Assembly: GCA_039920305.1 (NCBI GenBank)
Contig: JBDSEA010000147.1
Span: 1-21,281, forward strand
Source of the DNA: DASRAJ01 sp039920305
Lineage (GTDB): Bacteria; Bacteroidota; Bacteroidia; Chitinophagales; UBA10324
Direction of reading: 5' to 3'
DNA length: 21,281 nucleotides
Program-made: the position numbers and the translations under genes
Notes under the pieces: generated by a model
What the model saw: the letters and a program-made list of their open reading frames with translations, nothing else
Database searches by the model: none
What the model was told of the DNA's origin: nothing
Part shown: in pieces, positions 20,833 to 21,281 of the stretch
Position numbering within the stretch: the first letter of the stretch is position 1
How the letters are laid out: each line of letters opens with the position of its first letter

Positions 20833-21281
20833 TTAAAAGAAAACAGATACACTGCCCTTTGCAGCAAAAGGAGTTCCCGGAGTAAAGTGCAACTCATCTA
20901 CTGGAGCTGGCTCATTAAACAATCGTGATTCGGTATCGAACTGCGCTTCATTCCATTCAGTATTCAAGAGATTCTCTATGCTTATTCCAAACTTGTATTT
21001 TGAGGTATGATAGTCGGCCACTGCATCAACAACAGTATATCCTTGAGCCACAACGGTGTTTGCTTCGTTAGCCGGACGGTCTTTTATGTAACGATAACGC
21101 AGTGATGCTTCAAAGCCCTTTTCGAAGCGCGCAGTCAAACCCCCTGTGGAAGTTAAGGTTGGTGCGAGGGGCACAAGATTATCAGAAGATAATTCGCTGC
21201 CAAGAAAACTGTTCAGCAGATTGTTTTTTGAATAATTCACATCGGCATCTGCAATCAACCACCTGGCTATCTGGATGCGGG
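20833..21281 (-). CDS. TonB-dependent receptor, C-terminal part (5' end beyond window)
   Basis: The minus-strand frame is open from the right window edge to the stop at 20833, giving 148 whole residues of the C-terminus. It reads as outer-membrane beta-barrel strands: alternating hydrophobic residues, the GFEASLRYRYIKDRPANE segment, then GYTVVDAVADYHTSKYKFGISIENLLNTEWNEAQFDTESR (in two adjoining strands), a PGTPFAAKG loop and a terminal strand ending in VFF. The final aromatic residue and the IxNLLNxxW/Y motif are typical of TonB-dependent receptors, which import siderophores, cobalamin, sugars or metals. Substrate and the N-terminal plug are not visible. The adjacent lipoprotein gene 59 bp downstream may belong to the same uptake system. 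Confidence 0.85.
   Translation of the reverse strand, partial: RIQIARWLIADADVNYSKNNLLNSFLGSELSSDNLVPLAPTLTSTGGLTARFEKGFEASLRYRYIKDRPANEANTVVAQGYTVVDAVADYHTSKYKFGISIENLLNTEWNEAQFDTESRLFNEPAPVDELHFTPGTPFAAKGSVSVFF

Noticed and set aside
1..21281. CRISPR arrays, tRNA/rRNA genes, insertion sequences, integrases, restriction or toxin-antitoxin systems
   Set aside because: I looked on both strands and saw no regularly spaced repeats, cloverleaf-like tRNA segments, transposase-like proteins or terminal inverted repeats with target duplications.

Overview
The window is chromosomal DNA from a member of the phylum Bacteroidota; order and species cannot be fixed from it. Four things point there. A secreted protein carries a C-terminal type IX secretion sorting domain, and a TonB-dependent receptor end lies beside a SusD-free lipoprotein gene. 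Several promoter-like sites match the Bacteroidota -7 consensus TAnnTTTG. Most starts lack a Shine-Dalgarno sequence. The carotenoid cyclase is the fused CrtYcd type common in this phylum. No tRNA, rRNA, insertion sequence, integrase or CRISPR array was seen.

Layout. Positions 1-6014 (minus strand) hold a very tight carotenoid operon. Its transcription order is: CarH/LitR-like B12-binding MerR regulator, crtI, crtB, a small exported protein of unknown function, crtZ, crtYcd, and a GT1-family glycosyltransferase that runs off the left edge. Neighbouring genes overlap by 4-11 bp or are 3-8 bp apart. Together they would take GGPP to phytoene, lycopene, beta-carotene, zeaxanthin and probably a glycosylated xanthophyll. 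A crtE (GGPP synthase) is not in the window. The promoter just upstream (6043-6074) has a good -33/-7 pair and is overlaid by repeats of AAAAGTWATCC, with a further copy 123 bp upstream. These are candidate operators for the B12/light regulator.

Positions 6251-10729 (minus) hold radA, a coiled-coil protein with an acidic N-terminus, and a MoxR-like AAA+ ATPase. The coiled-coil gene has its own -7 element abutting a 15-bp Fur/PerR-like palindrome. It is probably co-transcribed with the ATPase.

Positions 10955-15295 (plus) hold a secreted dipeptidyl peptidase IV (S9B) followed by a POT-family peptide/H+ symporter with a large extracytoplasmic insertion. The two make a plausible extracellular peptide scavenging pair. 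The 297-bp gap between them contains a striking long-stem hairpin.

Positions 15404-21281 hold a YcxB-like membrane protein (minus), thiL (plus), a seven-repeat T9SS-secreted protein (plus), a small lipoprotein (plus), a lipoprotein joining a CX4CH cytochrome-like domain to a YncE-like beta-propeller (minus), and the C-terminal end of a TonB-dependent receptor (minus, running off the right edge).

The most interesting part is the regulator and operator architecture of the carotenoid operon: a B12-photoreceptor-like MerR protein with an altered photochemistry residue, encoded first in the operon it probably controls. Next are the unknown exported protein inside that operon, and the ATPase/coiled-coil pair behind a metal- or peroxide-regulator-like box.
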